64,000 nt of DNA from Flavobacteriaceae bacterium. Its GTDB lineage: Bacteria; Bacteroidota; Bacteroidia; Flavobacteriales; Flavobacteriaceae. This document shows, piece by piece, positions 16,710 through 25,328 of this stretch (position 1 is the stretch's first letter; every line of letters begins with the position of its first letter). The position numbers and the translations under genes were made by a program. The notes beneath the pieces are model-generated. The model ran no database searches. It saw only the letters and a program-made list of their open reading frames with translations, and had not been told where the DNA came from. Location: positions 88,193 through 152,192 of the forward strand of contig JAIXYI010000084.1 of assembly GCA_027490305.1 (NCBI GenBank), given 5' to 3'.

Positions 16710-19562
16710 ATGCCAAAAGACGCTTCCATCAAATCCGTCCTTATTATCGGGTCTGGTCCCATCATCATCGGGCAGGCCTGCGAATTCGATTACGCCGGTT
16801 CACAGGCGGCACGCTCCCTCCGCGAAGAAGGGGTCGAAGTCATCCTGATCAACTCGAACCCGGCGACCATCATGACCGATCCGGCTATGGCCGATCACGT
16901 CTACCTCAAACCGCTTACCACCAAGTCGATCATCGAAATCCTGAAGGCGCACCCGCAGATCGATGCGGTACTTCCGACCATGGGAGGCCAAACCGCCCTC
17001 AACCTTTGCCTTGAAGCTGATGAAAAAGGCATCTGGGAAGATTTCAACGTCCGCATGATCGGGGTCGATATCAACGCCATCAACATCACCGAAGACCGCG
17101 AACAGTTCAAACAACTGCTCGAACGCATCGGCATCCCGACCGCTCCGGCCAAAACTGCGACCTCTTTCCTAAAGGGAAAAGAAATCGCTCAGGAATTCGG
17201 CTTCCCGCTCGTCATCCGTCCGTCTTTTACCCTTGGCGGTACGGGGGCGGCTTTCGTGCACCGGAAAGAAGATTTTGATGAATTACTGACCCGCGGACTC
17301 GAAGCATCGCCCATCCACGAAGTGCTCATCGATAAGGCGCTCCTGGGTTGGAAGGAATACGAACTCGAACTCCTGCGCGACCAAAAAGACAACGTCGTCA
17401 TCATCTGTTCGATAGAAAACATGGACCCGATGGGCATCCACACCGGCGACTCGATTACCGTCGCGCCGGCCATGACACTTTCCGATACGACCTTCCAGAA
17501 AATGCGCGATATGGCCATCCTGATGATGCGCTCGATTGGCAACTTCGCAGGCGGTTGTAACGTACAGTTCGCCGTCTCACCCGATGACAAAGAAGACATC
17601 GTCGCCATCGAGATCAATCCGCGTGTTTCACGTTCATCCGCCCTGGCATCGAAGGCAACGGGTTACCCGATTGCGAAGATCGCGTCGAAACTCGCCCTCG
17701 GCTACTCGCTCGACGAACTCCAAAACCAAATCACCAAATCGACTTCGGCGCTTTTTGAACCGACCCTCGATTACGTCATCGTAAAAATCCCGCGCTGGAA
17801 CTTTGACAAGTTCGAAGGCGCTGACCGCACACTCGGACTCCAGATGAAGTCGGTAGGCGAGGTGATGGGCATCGGCCGTTCGTTCCAGGAGGCGCTGCAC
17901 AAAGCCACCCAGTCGCTCGAAATCAAACGCAACGGGCTTGGTGCCGACGGAAAAGGCTATAAAAACTACGAGCAGATCATCGACAAACTCACCCATGCCA
18001 GTTGGGATCGGGTGTTCGTCATTTACGACGCCATCCAGATGGGTATACCACTCAGTCGCATCCACGAGATCACCCGGATCGATATGTGGTTCCTGCGGCA
18101 ATACGAAGAGTTGTACGCTCTCGAGAAAGAGATCTCCAACTACCGCATCGACACCCTTCCAAAAGAACTGCTGCTGGAAGCGAAGCAAAAAGGCTTCGCC
18201 GACCGCCAGATTGCCCACATGATGGGCTGTCTTGAAAGCCAGGTACACAAACTCCGCGACGAGATGGGCGTCAAACGCGTCTACAAACTCGTCGACACCT
18301 GTGCCGCTGAATTCGTGGCGCGTACGCCGTATTATTACTCGACCTTCGAAGCCGAGATCCAGCGCCCCGACGGCACGCGTTTCGTCCATAACGAAAGTGT
18401 GGTGACGGATCGACGCAAAGTGGTCGTACTCGGTTCAGGCCCGAACCGCATCGGGCAGGGCATCGAGTTCGATTACTCGTGCGTACACGGCGTACTCGCG
18501 GCCCGCGAATGCGGCTACGAAACCATCATGATCAACTGCAACCCTGAGACCGTTTCGACCGACTTCGATACGGCCGACAAACTCTATTTTGAGCCGGTGT
18601 TCTGGGAGCACATCTACGACATCATCCAACACGAAAAACCAGAGGGAGTCATTGTTCAGTTGGGTGGGCAAACAGCCCTGAAGCTTGCCGAGAAACTGTC
18701 GAAATACGGTATTAAGATCCTCGGCACCTCGTTCGATGCCCTTGACCTGGCTGAAGACCGAGGGCGTTTTTCGGAATTGCTTCGCGAGCTCCATATCCCG
18801 TTCCCGAAATTCGGCGTAGCGGAAAGTGCAGAGGAAGCCAGTAAGCTGGCCGATGTTCTCGACTTCCCGCTGTTGGTACGTCCGTCGTATGTGTTGGGCG
18901 GCCAGGGCATGAAGATCGTCATCAACAAACAAGAGTTAGAAGAACACGTCATCGACCTGTTGAAGAACATACCAGGCAATAAGCTCTTGCTCGACCATTA
19001 CCTCGACGGTGCCATCGAAGCCGAAGCCGACGCCATCTGCGACGGTGAGAACGTCTACATCATCGGCATCATGGAACATATCGAACCGTGCGGCATCCAC
19101 TCGGGCGATTCGAATGCGACACTGCCGCCGTTCAACCTGGGCGAGTTCGTGATGCAGCAGATCAAAGACCATACGAAGAAAATCGCGCTGGCGCTGAAAA
19201 CCGTCGGACTCATCAACATCCAGTTCGCAATAAAAGACGATACCGTCTACATCATCGAGGCCAACCCGCGGGCGTCACGTACGGTGCCGTTCATCGCGAA
19301 AGCCTATGGAGAACCCTATGTCAACTATGCGACGAAGATTATGCTGGGCGAGGCAAAGGTCACTGATTTTACCTTCAACCCACAACTGAAAGGCTATGCG
19401 ATCAAGCAACCGGTATTCTCGTTCAATAAGTTCCCGAATGTGAACAAGGCGCTCGGCCCTGAGATGAAGTCCACAGGCGAAAGCATCCTCTTCATCGACG
19501 ATTTGAAAGACGATCAGTTCTACGAATTGTACTCGCGACGGAAGATGTACTTATCGAAGTAA
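16710..19562 (+). CDS. carB: Carbamoyl-phosphate synthase large subunit, lacking the MGS allosteric domain
   Basis: A 950-residue synthase subunit that makes carbamoyl phosphate from bicarbonate, ATP and glutamine-derived ammonia for pyrimidine and arginine synthesis. Two homologous ATP-grasp halves are visible: SVLIIGSGPIIIGQACEFDY at the N-terminus and VVLGSGPNRIGQGIEFDYS near residue 573. ATP-grasp motifs IEINPRVSRSSALASKATG and IEANPRASRTVPFIAKAYG mark the ends of each. The protein stops soon after GPEMKSTGES, where enterobacterial CarB (about 1073 residues) continues into the IMP/ornithine/UMP-binding MGS domain, so that allosteric control is lost. carA is not adjacent. It is preceded by the simple-repeat leader and followed by a terminator. 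Confidence 0.95.
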   Translation: MPKDASIKSVLIIGSGPIIIGQACEFDYAGSQAARSLREEGVEVILINSNPATIMTDPAMADHVYLKPLTTKSIIEILKAHPQIDAVLPTMGGQTALNLCLEADEKGIWEDFNVRMIGVDINAINITEDREQFKQLLERIGIPTAPAKTATSFLKGKEIAQEFGFPLVIRPSFTLGGTGAAFVHRKEDFDELLTRGLEASPIHEVLIDKALLGWKEYELELLRDQKDNVVIICSIENMDPMGIHTGDSITVAPAMTLSDTTFQKMRDMAILMMRSIGNFAGGCNVQFAVSPDDKEDIVAIEINPRVSRSSALASKATGYPIAKIASKLALGYSLDELQNQITKSTSALFEPTLDYVIVKIPRWNFDKFEGADRTLGLQMKSVGEVMGIGRSFQEALHKATQSLEIKRNGLGADGKGYKNYEQIIDKLTHASWDRVFVIYDAIQMGIPLSRIHEITRIDMWFLRQYEELYALEKEISNYRIDTLPKELLLEAKQKGFADRQIAHMMGCLESQVHKLRDEMGVKRVYKLVDTCAAEFVARTPYYYSTFEAEIQRPDGTRFVHNESVVTDRRKVVVLGSGPNRIGQGIEFDYSCVHGVLAARECGYETIMINCNPETVSTDFDTADKLYFEPVFWEHIYDIIQHEKPEGVIVQLGGQTALKLAEKLSKYGIKILGTSFDALDLAEDRGRFSELLRELHIPFPKFGVAESAEEASKLADVLDFPLLVRPSYVLGGQGMKIVINKQELEEHVIDLLKNIPGNKLLLDHYLDGAIEAEADAICDGENVYIIGIMEHIEPCGIHSGDSNATLPPFNLGEFVMQQIKDHTKKIALALKTVGLINIQFAIKDDTVYIIEANPRASRTVPFIAKAYGEPYVNYATKIMLGEAKVTDFTFNPQLKGYAIKQPVFSFNKFPNVNKALGPEMKSTGESILFIDDLKDDQFYELYSRRKMYLSK

Positions 19563-19584
19563 TGACTGCATGCCCAAAAGAAGT

Positions 19585-19606
19585 AAAGCCCTCAAACGAG
19601 GGCTTT
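19585..19606 (+). terminator. Hairpin after carB
   Basis: Perfect nine-base stem AAAGCCCTC/GAGGGCTTT with a four-base loop, 22 bases after the carB stop. The following T run is short, but A residues before the stem could let it act on either strand. Confidence 0.6.
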
Positions 19607-19640
19607 AGTGTTATATAGGGCTTTCGCTGCGTATTTTCTT

Positions 19641-20537
19641 TTATTTTATTCGGGCGATGGCCTCTCGTATTTTCATTACATCGGGTTGTTGGTTTTCGCA
19701 GCTTTGTATGCCCGCTGCGTATTTATCCTTTATGAAATCATTGTAGTCTTTACAATTCTTGAAAATGTTGAACTCCTGGTTTTTGAAGTCCCAAACCACG
19801 CCCTTGCCATGCGCCAGGTTTTGTGCCATTATTGATCCGGCTGCGCCTGCATTATAGGCAAGGCCCTGTGCCCATGCATTCGCGAGATTCGCCTCCGTAT
19901 AAAGATAGTTGGTTCCGCCGTCCATCACCATTACGAATGCATTGGGTGTGTCATTCGTTTGTGCGCGATCCGTCTTATTCCGGTTTGACAAAATCGCGTA
20001 AACCGAAAAGTATAGATGTCCTTTATAGGAAACTGCAAAGGCCCGTCGCACCCGCTCGTCGGTGTCTTCATAATAGAAGTAGCAATTGTGCTCAGGACTT
20101 TGCAGTACGGGTTTCGTAAATCCATACAGTCCCTTTGGAACCAATGTTCCGGTATATCCGGGTTTTTTCGCAATGAACTGCTCTTTGTTTAGATATAGGC
20201 CTTCAGGGTAGTCAATACGAAAGAAACCGTCGTCGGGCAACGGCTGTGGCTCTGGGGCGGAGCTGGTTTCTTTTACGGCGAAATGTTCCTCAGACTGCGA
20301 GAATACGATAGCTCCGGCGTCATCGGTAATAGTGCGAATAGAGGTCAGGAAGTAGGTGAATTCGGATGCCGTGTCGTTATTGATAAACATGACCGTGTTG
20401 TCAACAAATCGAAGATTCGTGAAACTAATGACCCGTTTGTCGTACAGCATCAAGGTTCCTTTAGAAACGGACGCTTTCGTTTGTGCAGACGCGGTGGTTA
20501 GGAAACCAATAAGAAAAAGGAAGAGCAACTTCTTCAT
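19641..20537 (-). CDS. Secreted hypothetical protein
   Basis: A 298-residue exported protein I do not recognise. Signal peptide MKKLLFLFLIGFLTTASAQ. The mature part has a beta-rich start (TLMLYDKRVISFTNLRFVDNTVMFIN), a Pro-rich linker near 95-100, and a C-terminal region with NAGAAGSIMAQNLAHGKGVVWDF followed by a helical tail containing two cysteines (FKNCKDYN and GIQSCENQ) that could form a disulfide. It probably resides in the periplasm or at the surface. It is convergent with carB and lies downstream of the beta-barrel gene on the same strand, 27 bases apart. Confidence 0.7.
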   Translation of the reverse strand: MKKLLFLFLIGFLTTASAQTKASVSKGTLMLYDKRVISFTNLRFVDNTVMFINNDTASEFTYFLTSIRTITDDAGAIVFSQSEEHFAVKETSSAPEPQPLPDDGFFRIDYPEGLYLNKEQFIAKKPGYTGTLVPKGLYGFTKPVLQSPEHNCYFYYEDTDERVRRAFAVSYKGHLYFSVYAILSNRNKTDRAQTNDTPNAFVMVMDGGTNYLYTEANLANAWAQGLAYNAGAAGSIMAQNLAHGKGVVWDFKNQEFNIFKNCKDYNDFIKDKYAAGIQSCENQQPDVMKIREAIARIK

Positions 20538-20564
20538 AGAGCCAATATATCAGTTGAGGTTTTG

Positions 20565-21185
20565 TTAATTGAAATACGCCATGATGCCCAAGTTCACCCC
20601 GGCGGAACGGGCTTCATATTCGCGTTGGGACAACCCCACGTAGGCCCGCGCTGAAAAAGCAAAATTCGCCGCGATATGGTAGCCGATGCCGGCGGCGATC
20701 GTGACGTCCAATTTTTCGTAATCCGGTTTTTGGGTGATTTGCGACGGAACGCCACCACTTACGATCGGATCGTAGTTCCGTTCGATTGAATACGACAACT
20801 GGGGTCCGATTTCCCCGAAGAAATCATTGGAAAATTTGTAGTGCGCTACCAGCGGGAATTGCACAATACCCTCCCGCACCCGCATCTCGCCCCATTCGCC
20901 GGCCATTGGCATGCCGCCTACAGTGTAGCCAATACCATGTACGAACTGGTCGCGTTTGTGTCCGACATATAACACCTCAGGACACAAATAAAGATCCTCG
21001 TCTATTTTGAACTGGAAAAAGAGTCCGGCGTAGAATCCAAACGACTGGCTTGTGGCGTCGCTCCGTCCGTCGGAAAGAAACTGATAATAATCTGTCCCTC
21101 CCTTCATACCGAAGTGAAAGGTATCCCACCGTTGGGCAAATGCGCTCGTCGCGATAAATAGCAAGGCTAAAAACCGAAGTCTCAT
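20565..21185 (-). CDS. Outer-membrane beta-barrel protein, porin-family (OMP_b-brl_2-like)
   Basis: A 206-residue outer-membrane protein. Signal peptide MRLRFLALLFIATSAFAQ; the ATG at 21185 is chosen because the longer frame opens with TTG. The mature part shows alternating amphipathic strands (FHFGMKGGTDYYQF, SFGFYAGLFFQFKI, DVTIAAGIGYHIAANFAFSARAYVG) and ends with a C-terminal aromatic residue region LGIMAYFN, typical of the small eight-strand barrels (PF13568 type) abundant in Bacteroidota. Ligand unknown. It probably shares a transcript with the secreted protein downstream. Confidence 0.8.
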   Translation of the reverse strand: MRLRFLALLFIATSAFAQRWDTFHFGMKGGTDYYQFLSDGRSDATSQSFGFYAGLFFQFKIDEDLYLCPEVLYVGHKRDQFVHGIGYTVGGMPMAGEWGEMRVREGIVQFPLVAHYKFSNDFFGEIGPQLSYSIERNYDPIVSGGVPSQITQKPDYEKLDVTIAAGIGYHIAANFAFSARAYVGLSQREYEARSAGVNLGIMAYFN

Positions 21186-21231
21186 GGTCAAATGTTTGCG
21201 CTAAATATAGAAATAATCACTTCCGATGGGC

Positions 21232-21606
21232 TTATTTCCGGGATTTACTCTTCGTTTGGTCGGTATTTTCCGATAAACGGTAGCGCACCATCGACTTGAT
21301 CAAGTCGAATGGCAGCGGCTGGTCATGAGGAAACTGTACCGACCCCTTTCCCTGCTTATACGAAGACAGCGCTTCTTTGAACGCCTCATGACCATTAGGC
21401 GTGGCGTAAAAGCCGATATGGCGTGCGAAAGCAGCAAAGTAGACGAGTGCACCGTCGCTGAAATAACCCGGCATCCCGTAACTGATCTTTTCCGTCGCAT
21501 CTGGAGCCGCTTCCCTGATCGCACGCCGCATCTGTTCGAGCCGTTGCCGAACCTCGCCCGGAAAACCATTTATATACGCGTCTACCGAAGTGGGTTTCAT
21601 CGTCAT
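21232..21606 (-). CDS. DUF1801 (YdhG/iron-chaperone-like) protein
   Basis: A 124-residue cytoplasmic protein with the DUF1801 pattern: SVDAYINGFPGEVRQRLEQMRRAIREAAPDATEKISYGMPGYF, then LVYFAAFARHIGFY and the basic helix PFDLIKSMVRYRL. The family has a frataxin-like fold and includes B. subtilis YdhG, described as an iron chaperone; direct evidence for that role in Bacteroidota is lacking. The start could also be 21600, since MTMKP and MKP are both possible. A TATATTTG box lies 9 bases upstream. Confidence 0.85.
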   Translation of the reverse strand: MTMKPTSVDAYINGFPGEVRQRLEQMRRAIREAAPDATEKISYGMPGYFSDGALVYFAAFARHIGFYATPNGHEAFKEALSSYKQGKGSVQFPHDQPLPFDLIKSMVRYRLSENTDQTKSKSRK

Positions 21607-21614
21607 GTTTTTTT

Positions 21615-21650
21615 CAAATATACAGGGTAGTGCCAAAATGGCTATATTTG
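21615..21650. promoter_or_regulatory. Back-to-back -7 boxes between the DUF1801 and lipoprotein genes
   Basis: TATATTTG occurs on the minus strand at 21615-21622 and on the plus strand at 21643-21650, reading away from each other with 20 bases between. The space where each -33 contact should lie is occupied by the other promoter, so simultaneous occupancy would be difficult. Confidence 0.6.
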
Positions 21651-21672
21651 AGAAGCAAAATCTACCCGAAAG

Positions 21673-22200
21673 ATGAGAAAGATGGCTTGTTGCCTGGCAG
21701 TTGCCCTGGCAATTGTTTCCTGCAAAAAAGAACTGGAGGTACAGACGCCGATGTACAGTTCCAAAGACACCGTCACCGGACGAGCCCCCAAAACGGTTGC
21801 CGCTCCACAGAATGCACAACCGGTAACCCAGGGGCAAACCGTCCAGGTGAACCCGCAGCAGTTACAGGCGGCACAGAAGGTGGCACCCGGCATGAACCCG
21901 CCGCACGGGCAGCCGAACCACCGCTGTGATATAGCCGTAGGTGCCCCCTTGAACTCACCTCCCGGCAAAACGGACACAAAAGCGGGTAAGGCCACGGTAT
22001 CACCAGCCATCGTACAGGCACAGCCCACGGTTAAAACAGCACCGGGCATGAACCCGCCGCACGGGCAACCCGGCCATCGTTGTGATATCGCCGTAGGTGC
22101 GCCGCTCAGTTCGGCTCCGGCGGCCACCAAAACCGATACGCCGCCTCCTGCCCCGGCAGTTCCGGCCTTGTTGGCCCCCACTGAAGAAAAGAAAGAATAA
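21673..22200 (+). CDS. Lipoprotein with duplicated APGMNPPHGQP-HRCDIAVGAPL motif
   Basis: A 175-residue lipoprotein: MRKMACCLAVALAIVSC with the lipobox Cys at residue 17. The rest is Pro/Ala/Thr/Gln-rich and probably disordered, except for two near-identical 23-residue blocks, around residues 71-93 and 118-140, each reading APGMNPPHGQP-x-HRCDIAVGAPL. Each block holds one Cys and two His, suggesting metal binding or disulfide formation between the blocks. The motif occurs, as far as I recall, in other Flavobacteriia proteins without known function. A -7 box (21643-21650) lies 23 bases upstream; the small membrane protein gene follows after 12 bases. Confidence 0.78.
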   Translation: MRKMACCLAVALAIVSCKKELEVQTPMYSSKDTVTGRAPKTVAAPQNAQPVTQGQTVQVNPQQLQAAQKVAPGMNPPHGQPNHRCDIAVGAPLNSPPGKTDTKAGKATVSPAIVQAQPTVKTAPGMNPPHGQPGHRCDIAVGAPLSSAPAATKTDTPPPAPAVPALLAPTEEKKE

Positions 22201-22212
22201 AGACGGGATGAT

Positions 22213-22467
22213 ATGAAACGGTCGACCGCCGCGTTTCTTCTCGTTTTTGGTAGTTCTTTGGTGCTGTTGCTCGGACTCGACTACGTCATAGCGACGTCAC
22301 TCCTGTGTCCGAATTGCGGCTACGAAGAAGATACATTATACCTGTTGTTCTTTTATGAGAACTCGGATACGGTGCACCAGTCGTATCCCACCCTTTTCAA
22401 TATTGCTATTGTGGTAAGTCTCGCTTTTTTCAGCGGGCGGGCGTTTCGGCGTTTTGTGCAGGTTTAA
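22213..22467 (+). CDS. Small membrane protein
   Basis: An 84-residue protein with two hydrophobic helices (about 6-28 and 61-78). Between them is an extracytoplasmic stretch containing CPNCGYEEDT, a CxxC pair that could bind metal or form a disulfide. It follows the HRCDIAVGAPL lipoprotein by 12 bases and may be cotranscribed. No family was recognised. Confidence 0.6.
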   Translation: MKRSTAAFLLVFGSSLVLLLGLDYVIATSLLCPNCGYEEDTLYLLFFYENSDTVHQSYPTLFNIAIVVSLAFFSGRAFRRFVQV

Positions 22468-22481
22468 GTTCCGTGCTTGCC

Positions 22482-22976
22482 CTAAGCCGCGCGTTCAGCG
22501 ATGAGTTTCCGCAGTAACGCCACTTGCCCAAGATGGTAGTAACTATGCTCGATAATCCCCTCGATGTTTCGTAGGTAGTTGCCGTAGCGCGGATCGACGA
22601 ACGGCTGGTCAAAAAGGGAATCCGGCATGCTTTCAACCGCTTCTGCAAAGCATTGCGCGTTGTCGATGAAAGTGGCAACAAGGGCTGTCCATTCCGCTTC
22701 CTTTGTAATGGGTGGCAGGTCGAAACTATAGGCATCCCGTATGTCGAGCCGCCCTGTCGAAAAGGCCGACAGGAGCCCAGCCAGGTAATAGTTGATGTGG
22801 AAGGTCAGCGACGCAATCGAGTTATGCGATCCGATCTTCTCGATTGCTACCCGCCAATCGAGGCCCTCGATTTGGTCACGGAAATTCGTATTGGCAATCC
22901 ATCGGCCGTCGAGAAGGACTTCGCGGAGGCGTTCGGCCAGGTAGTGGTTGCGTGCAGGTACTCCCTCTGGTGTCAT
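22482..22976 (-). CDS. DinB-family protein
   Basis: A 164-residue four-helix-bundle protein of the DinB/YfiT superfamily. Helix 2 carries SHNSIASLTFHINYYLAGLL and the last helix GIIEHSYYHLGQVALLRKL; the His residues in these blocks are placed as the usual metal triad of the superfamily (H in the middle helix, HxxxH near the end). Members include metal-dependent hydrolases and thiol transferases; the reaction here is unknown. Its ATG overlaps the stop of the esterase gene in ATGA (22973-22976), so it is the upstream, coupled partner of that gene. Confidence 0.82.
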   Translation of the reverse strand: MTPEGVPARNHYLAERLREVLLDGRWIANTNFRDQIEGLDWRVAIEKIGSHNSIASLTFHINYYLAGLLSAFSTGRLDIRDAYSFDLPPITKEAEWTALVATFIDNAQCFAEAVESMPDSLFDQPFVDPRYGNYLRNIEGIIEHSYYHLGQVALLRKLIAERAA

Positions 22977-23887
22977 GGCGTTCCCAATAAAAACACCAAC
23001 GGCACGTCTAGTCGGGCTTTCCAGGCCTTTTCACTGTGGTCGGCACCAGGATAAAAACGACTCAGCCCTTTTCCCTCAATATAGCCTTTCCGTGCCAGTA
23101 ACGCGTCTACTTTTTTCTGGGTGGGCGGATACATGGCATCCAACGTCTGGTCGCCGCAATCGAAATACAGCCGGTGGGTTTTCGTATCGGGGAGGTGTGA
23201 CGACAGATAGGAAATGAACGCATCCGGCATGGGGTTGTTTTCGGCGGCAAACGTACCGGGCCAATGCGTCGACAGGCAGGCCGCGCCACCAAATACGTCA
23301 GGGTATTCACAAAGGGCATACATCGAGATCAAGCCTCCCATGCTGCTTCCGGCGATAAAGGTGTGCGCCCGCTCTGGGTTGACGCTATACGTCCGGTCGA
23401 TATACGGTTTCACTTCGGTCACCAGGAACTTCAGGTAGTTGTCTGACTGCGGCTGGAACGCGGCTTCCGTGCGTCCGGCCTTCCGCAGTTGTGCGGTGAC
23501 GGTGTCGCGTGCTACCGGTGTCAGCGATTCAAAAGGTTTTTGTGGGAAATAATCCGGATGACGGGTGGCTCCGCCGTTCCAAACCCCTACCACGATGAAG
23601 GGGCGGACGGTTCCTTTCGCCATCAATGCCGACGCCACATCGTCTACGTCCCAGGCCTGCTTGTTCCACGATTTTGTGGGGTCGAACAGCATCTGGCCGT
23701 CGTGCATATACAACACGTCGTAGCGCTTTTCCTTTGAATATCCTTCCGGTAGCCACACGTCGATCGTGCGCGGTGTGACGTATTTCGAGGGGAAGTTCTC
23801 GATGCGTTCGATACGGCCACTTACGACCTGCGGGAGGTCTTGTGCCAGGCCACAGCAACTGATCAACAAGGCGATAAGGTATTTCAT
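22973..23887 (-). CDS. Secreted esterase of the D-family (alpha/beta hydrolase)
   Basis: A 304-residue exported hydrolase. Signal peptide MKYLIALLISCCGLAQ, which fixes the start at 23887. The esterase fold shows TIDVWLPEGYSKEKRYDVLYMHDGQ, the nucleophile elbow AGSSMGG, an acid in YFDCGDQTLD, and the final GADHSEKAWKARL with the catalytic His. This matches the Esterase_D/Fes/IroE group that cleaves ferric-siderophore esters, acyl sugars or feruloyl esters. It overlaps the DinB gene by 4 bases. Substrate is not determined by sequence; absence of a nearby siderophore receptor argues against a dedicated siderophore role. Confidence 0.85.
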   Translation of the reverse strand: MKYLIALLISCCGLAQDLPQVVSGRIERIENFPSKYVTPRTIDVWLPEGYSKEKRYDVLYMHDGQMLFDPTKSWNKQAWDVDDVASALMAKGTVRPFIVVGVWNGGATRHPDYFPQKPFESLTPVARDTVTAQLRKAGRTEAAFQPQSDNYLKFLVTEVKPYIDRTYSVNPERAHTFIAGSSMGGLISMYALCEYPDVFGGAACLSTHWPGTFAAENNPMPDAFISYLSSHLPDTKTHRLYFDCGDQTLDAMYPPTQKKVDALLARKGYIEGKGLSRFYPGADHSEKAWKARLDVPLVFLLGTP

Positions 23888-24097
23888 GTTCGGAATCGGT
23901 GATGGGACTAAAGGTAGTAAAAATAGGAGATAATGAGCAGTAGCAAGCAGGCAGCGGGTGTCGTCCGGAATAGACACATACGGGGTTGATGCCAATGATT
24001 TTCAGTTCGGCTGTGAAAGCATCCATTAATCCAAAACAAAAATATACATCGGCGGTCACGATGCCTTATCCTAGAGATAGGGATTTTCCGGATGGTG

Positions 24098-24790
24098 TCA
24101 ATGCAGTGTCTTCGAGATCCCGACGAACACCCCGTTGCTGTCGTGTGACGGATTGCGTTCTACGCCTTTGGAATTGCCGTTTGAGATGTGGACATGGCGT
24201 ATGCTGAACATCAAATACGTGTGTTCGGCAATACGTATGTCGGTACCGATGCCGTACTTGGTGATACCGTTGAGACGAAGTCCGAGGCGATCGTCCCGGT
24301 CGGTCGGTTTCGGGAATTCAGTGAGGGTATAGATCAGGCCACCGCCCGATTCGAAATACAACCGCCACGGGTCGCGATTTACCGCATAGAACCGCGCGAA
24401 GGGCCGAATGGCGAATCCGGTGGTACGGTTGTAGTCGTCGCGGGGAAACAGCACGTCGAACTCCGCCCCAACCGAAAGGAATTTGCGCAAACGGTACTGC
24501 ACGCCTACGGTATTTCCGGGAAGGAAGGTGTGCGGGTACTTATAGCCCCAGGAAAGACCGATTCCTTCGTAAACAGACACGCGTCCGGCGGTGGCACTGT
24601 CGCGTTCGGTCAGCAGCAGGCAGGCTCCGGTCGCAACGGCAGGCAGGATAAACCCCATAGCGGTATGGAGCTTCACGGGTTCGAATCCTAGCGGATTGTT
24701 ATACCAACGGTCGCCCTCGGCGTATTGGGCTTGGAAACGCACTGTTGTGAGTAGCAGTGCGACGAGCAGCAGGGACAGGCGTAATTTCAT
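24098..24790 (-). CDS. Acyloxyacyl hydrolase / PagL-like lipid A 3-O-deacylase
   Basis: A 230-residue outer-membrane beta-barrel enzyme. Signal peptide MKLRLSLLLVALLLTTVRFQAQ. Strand-rich barrel with FLSVGAEFDVLF and FAIRPFARFYAV. The catalytic HxSN block is seen as His201-Ile-Ser203-Asn204 (FSIRHVHISNGN), followed by ERNPSHDSNGVFVGIS, the C-terminal strand pattern of the PagL/acyloxyacyl hydrolase family. PagL removes the 3-O-linked acyl chain of lipid A. Glu211 is the best candidate for the third triad residue, though its spacing is shorter than in Pseudomonas PagL. It lies downstream of the YdeI-like gene, 58 bases apart. Confidence 0.78.
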   Translation of the reverse strand: MKLRLSLLLVALLLTTVRFQAQYAEGDRWYNNPLGFEPVKLHTAMGFILPAVATGACLLLTERDSATAGRVSVYEGIGLSWGYKYPHTFLPGNTVGVQYRLRKFLSVGAEFDVLFPRDDYNRTTGFAIRPFARFYAVNRDPWRLYFESGGGLIYTLTEFPKPTDRDDRLGLRLNGITKYGIGTDIRIAEHTYLMFSIRHVHISNGNSKGVERNPSHDSNGVFVGISKTLH

Positions 24791-24848
24791 AGCGGCGTGA
24801 AGGTAGCAAAACCCCCGACGTCGTGCAAGAGCAGGCAGGGCGACTTTT

Positions 24849-25322
24849 TTACTTTAACACCAACCGCGGCGACGTCACCCCTCGTTTCAATTTGTCGGCA
24901 ATCTTCAGGGCCCGTTCGATTCGTTTATCGGGGGACTTCACGAGGGTCACGAGGTGGATGAGTCCGCGTTTGTTGCCGTCGGTCAAGCCTTCGAATACGG
25001 CTTGTGCGGACGGATCGGTGTGGAGTACTTCCCGTAACTCCTCCGGCATATCAAATTGGTAAGGGGTGTCGTCGGGCCTGAAACCCACGTCAATGTGGTT
25101 ACCGGCTGTGAGGCCCAATTGGTTGCGGACGGCTGCTGCTACATACACAAAATGACCCCGACCTTTCATCGGGAGGAGTGCACAGTGGAAGGAAATGGCA
25201 CCAATGGTAGCAATTAGGCGCTTGTGCCCGGCTGCCAGAAACCCCTCGCTTAGGTTGGGATCCAGCACGATGAAATGGGTACCGTTGTCGGATTTTTCGA
25301 GTAGGTAGGAGTGCTGTTCCAT
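24849..25322 (-). CDS. YdeI/OmpD-associated, DUF1905 protein
   Basis: A 157-residue cytoplasmic protein. The N-terminal DUF1905 region includes ISFHCALLPMKGRGHFVYVAAAVRNQLGLTAGNHIDVGFRPD. The C-terminal YdeI helical domain contains MPEELREVLHTDPSAQAVFEGLTDGNKRGLIHLVTLVKSPDKRIERALKIADKL in pieces typical of the family (bacteriocin-protection, OmpD-associated). Function is not established. It follows the TIGR03643-type gene by 6 bases, so both are probably cotranscribed. Confidence 0.8.
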   Translation of the reverse strand: MEQHSYLLEKSDNGTHFIVLDPNLSEGFLAAGHKRLIATIGAISFHCALLPMKGRGHFVYVAAAVRNQLGLTAGNHIDVGFRPDDTPYQFDMPEELREVLHTDPSAQAVFEGLTDGNKRGLIHLVTLVKSPDKRIERALKIADKLKRGVTSPRLVLK

Positions 25323-25328
25323 ACGGCG

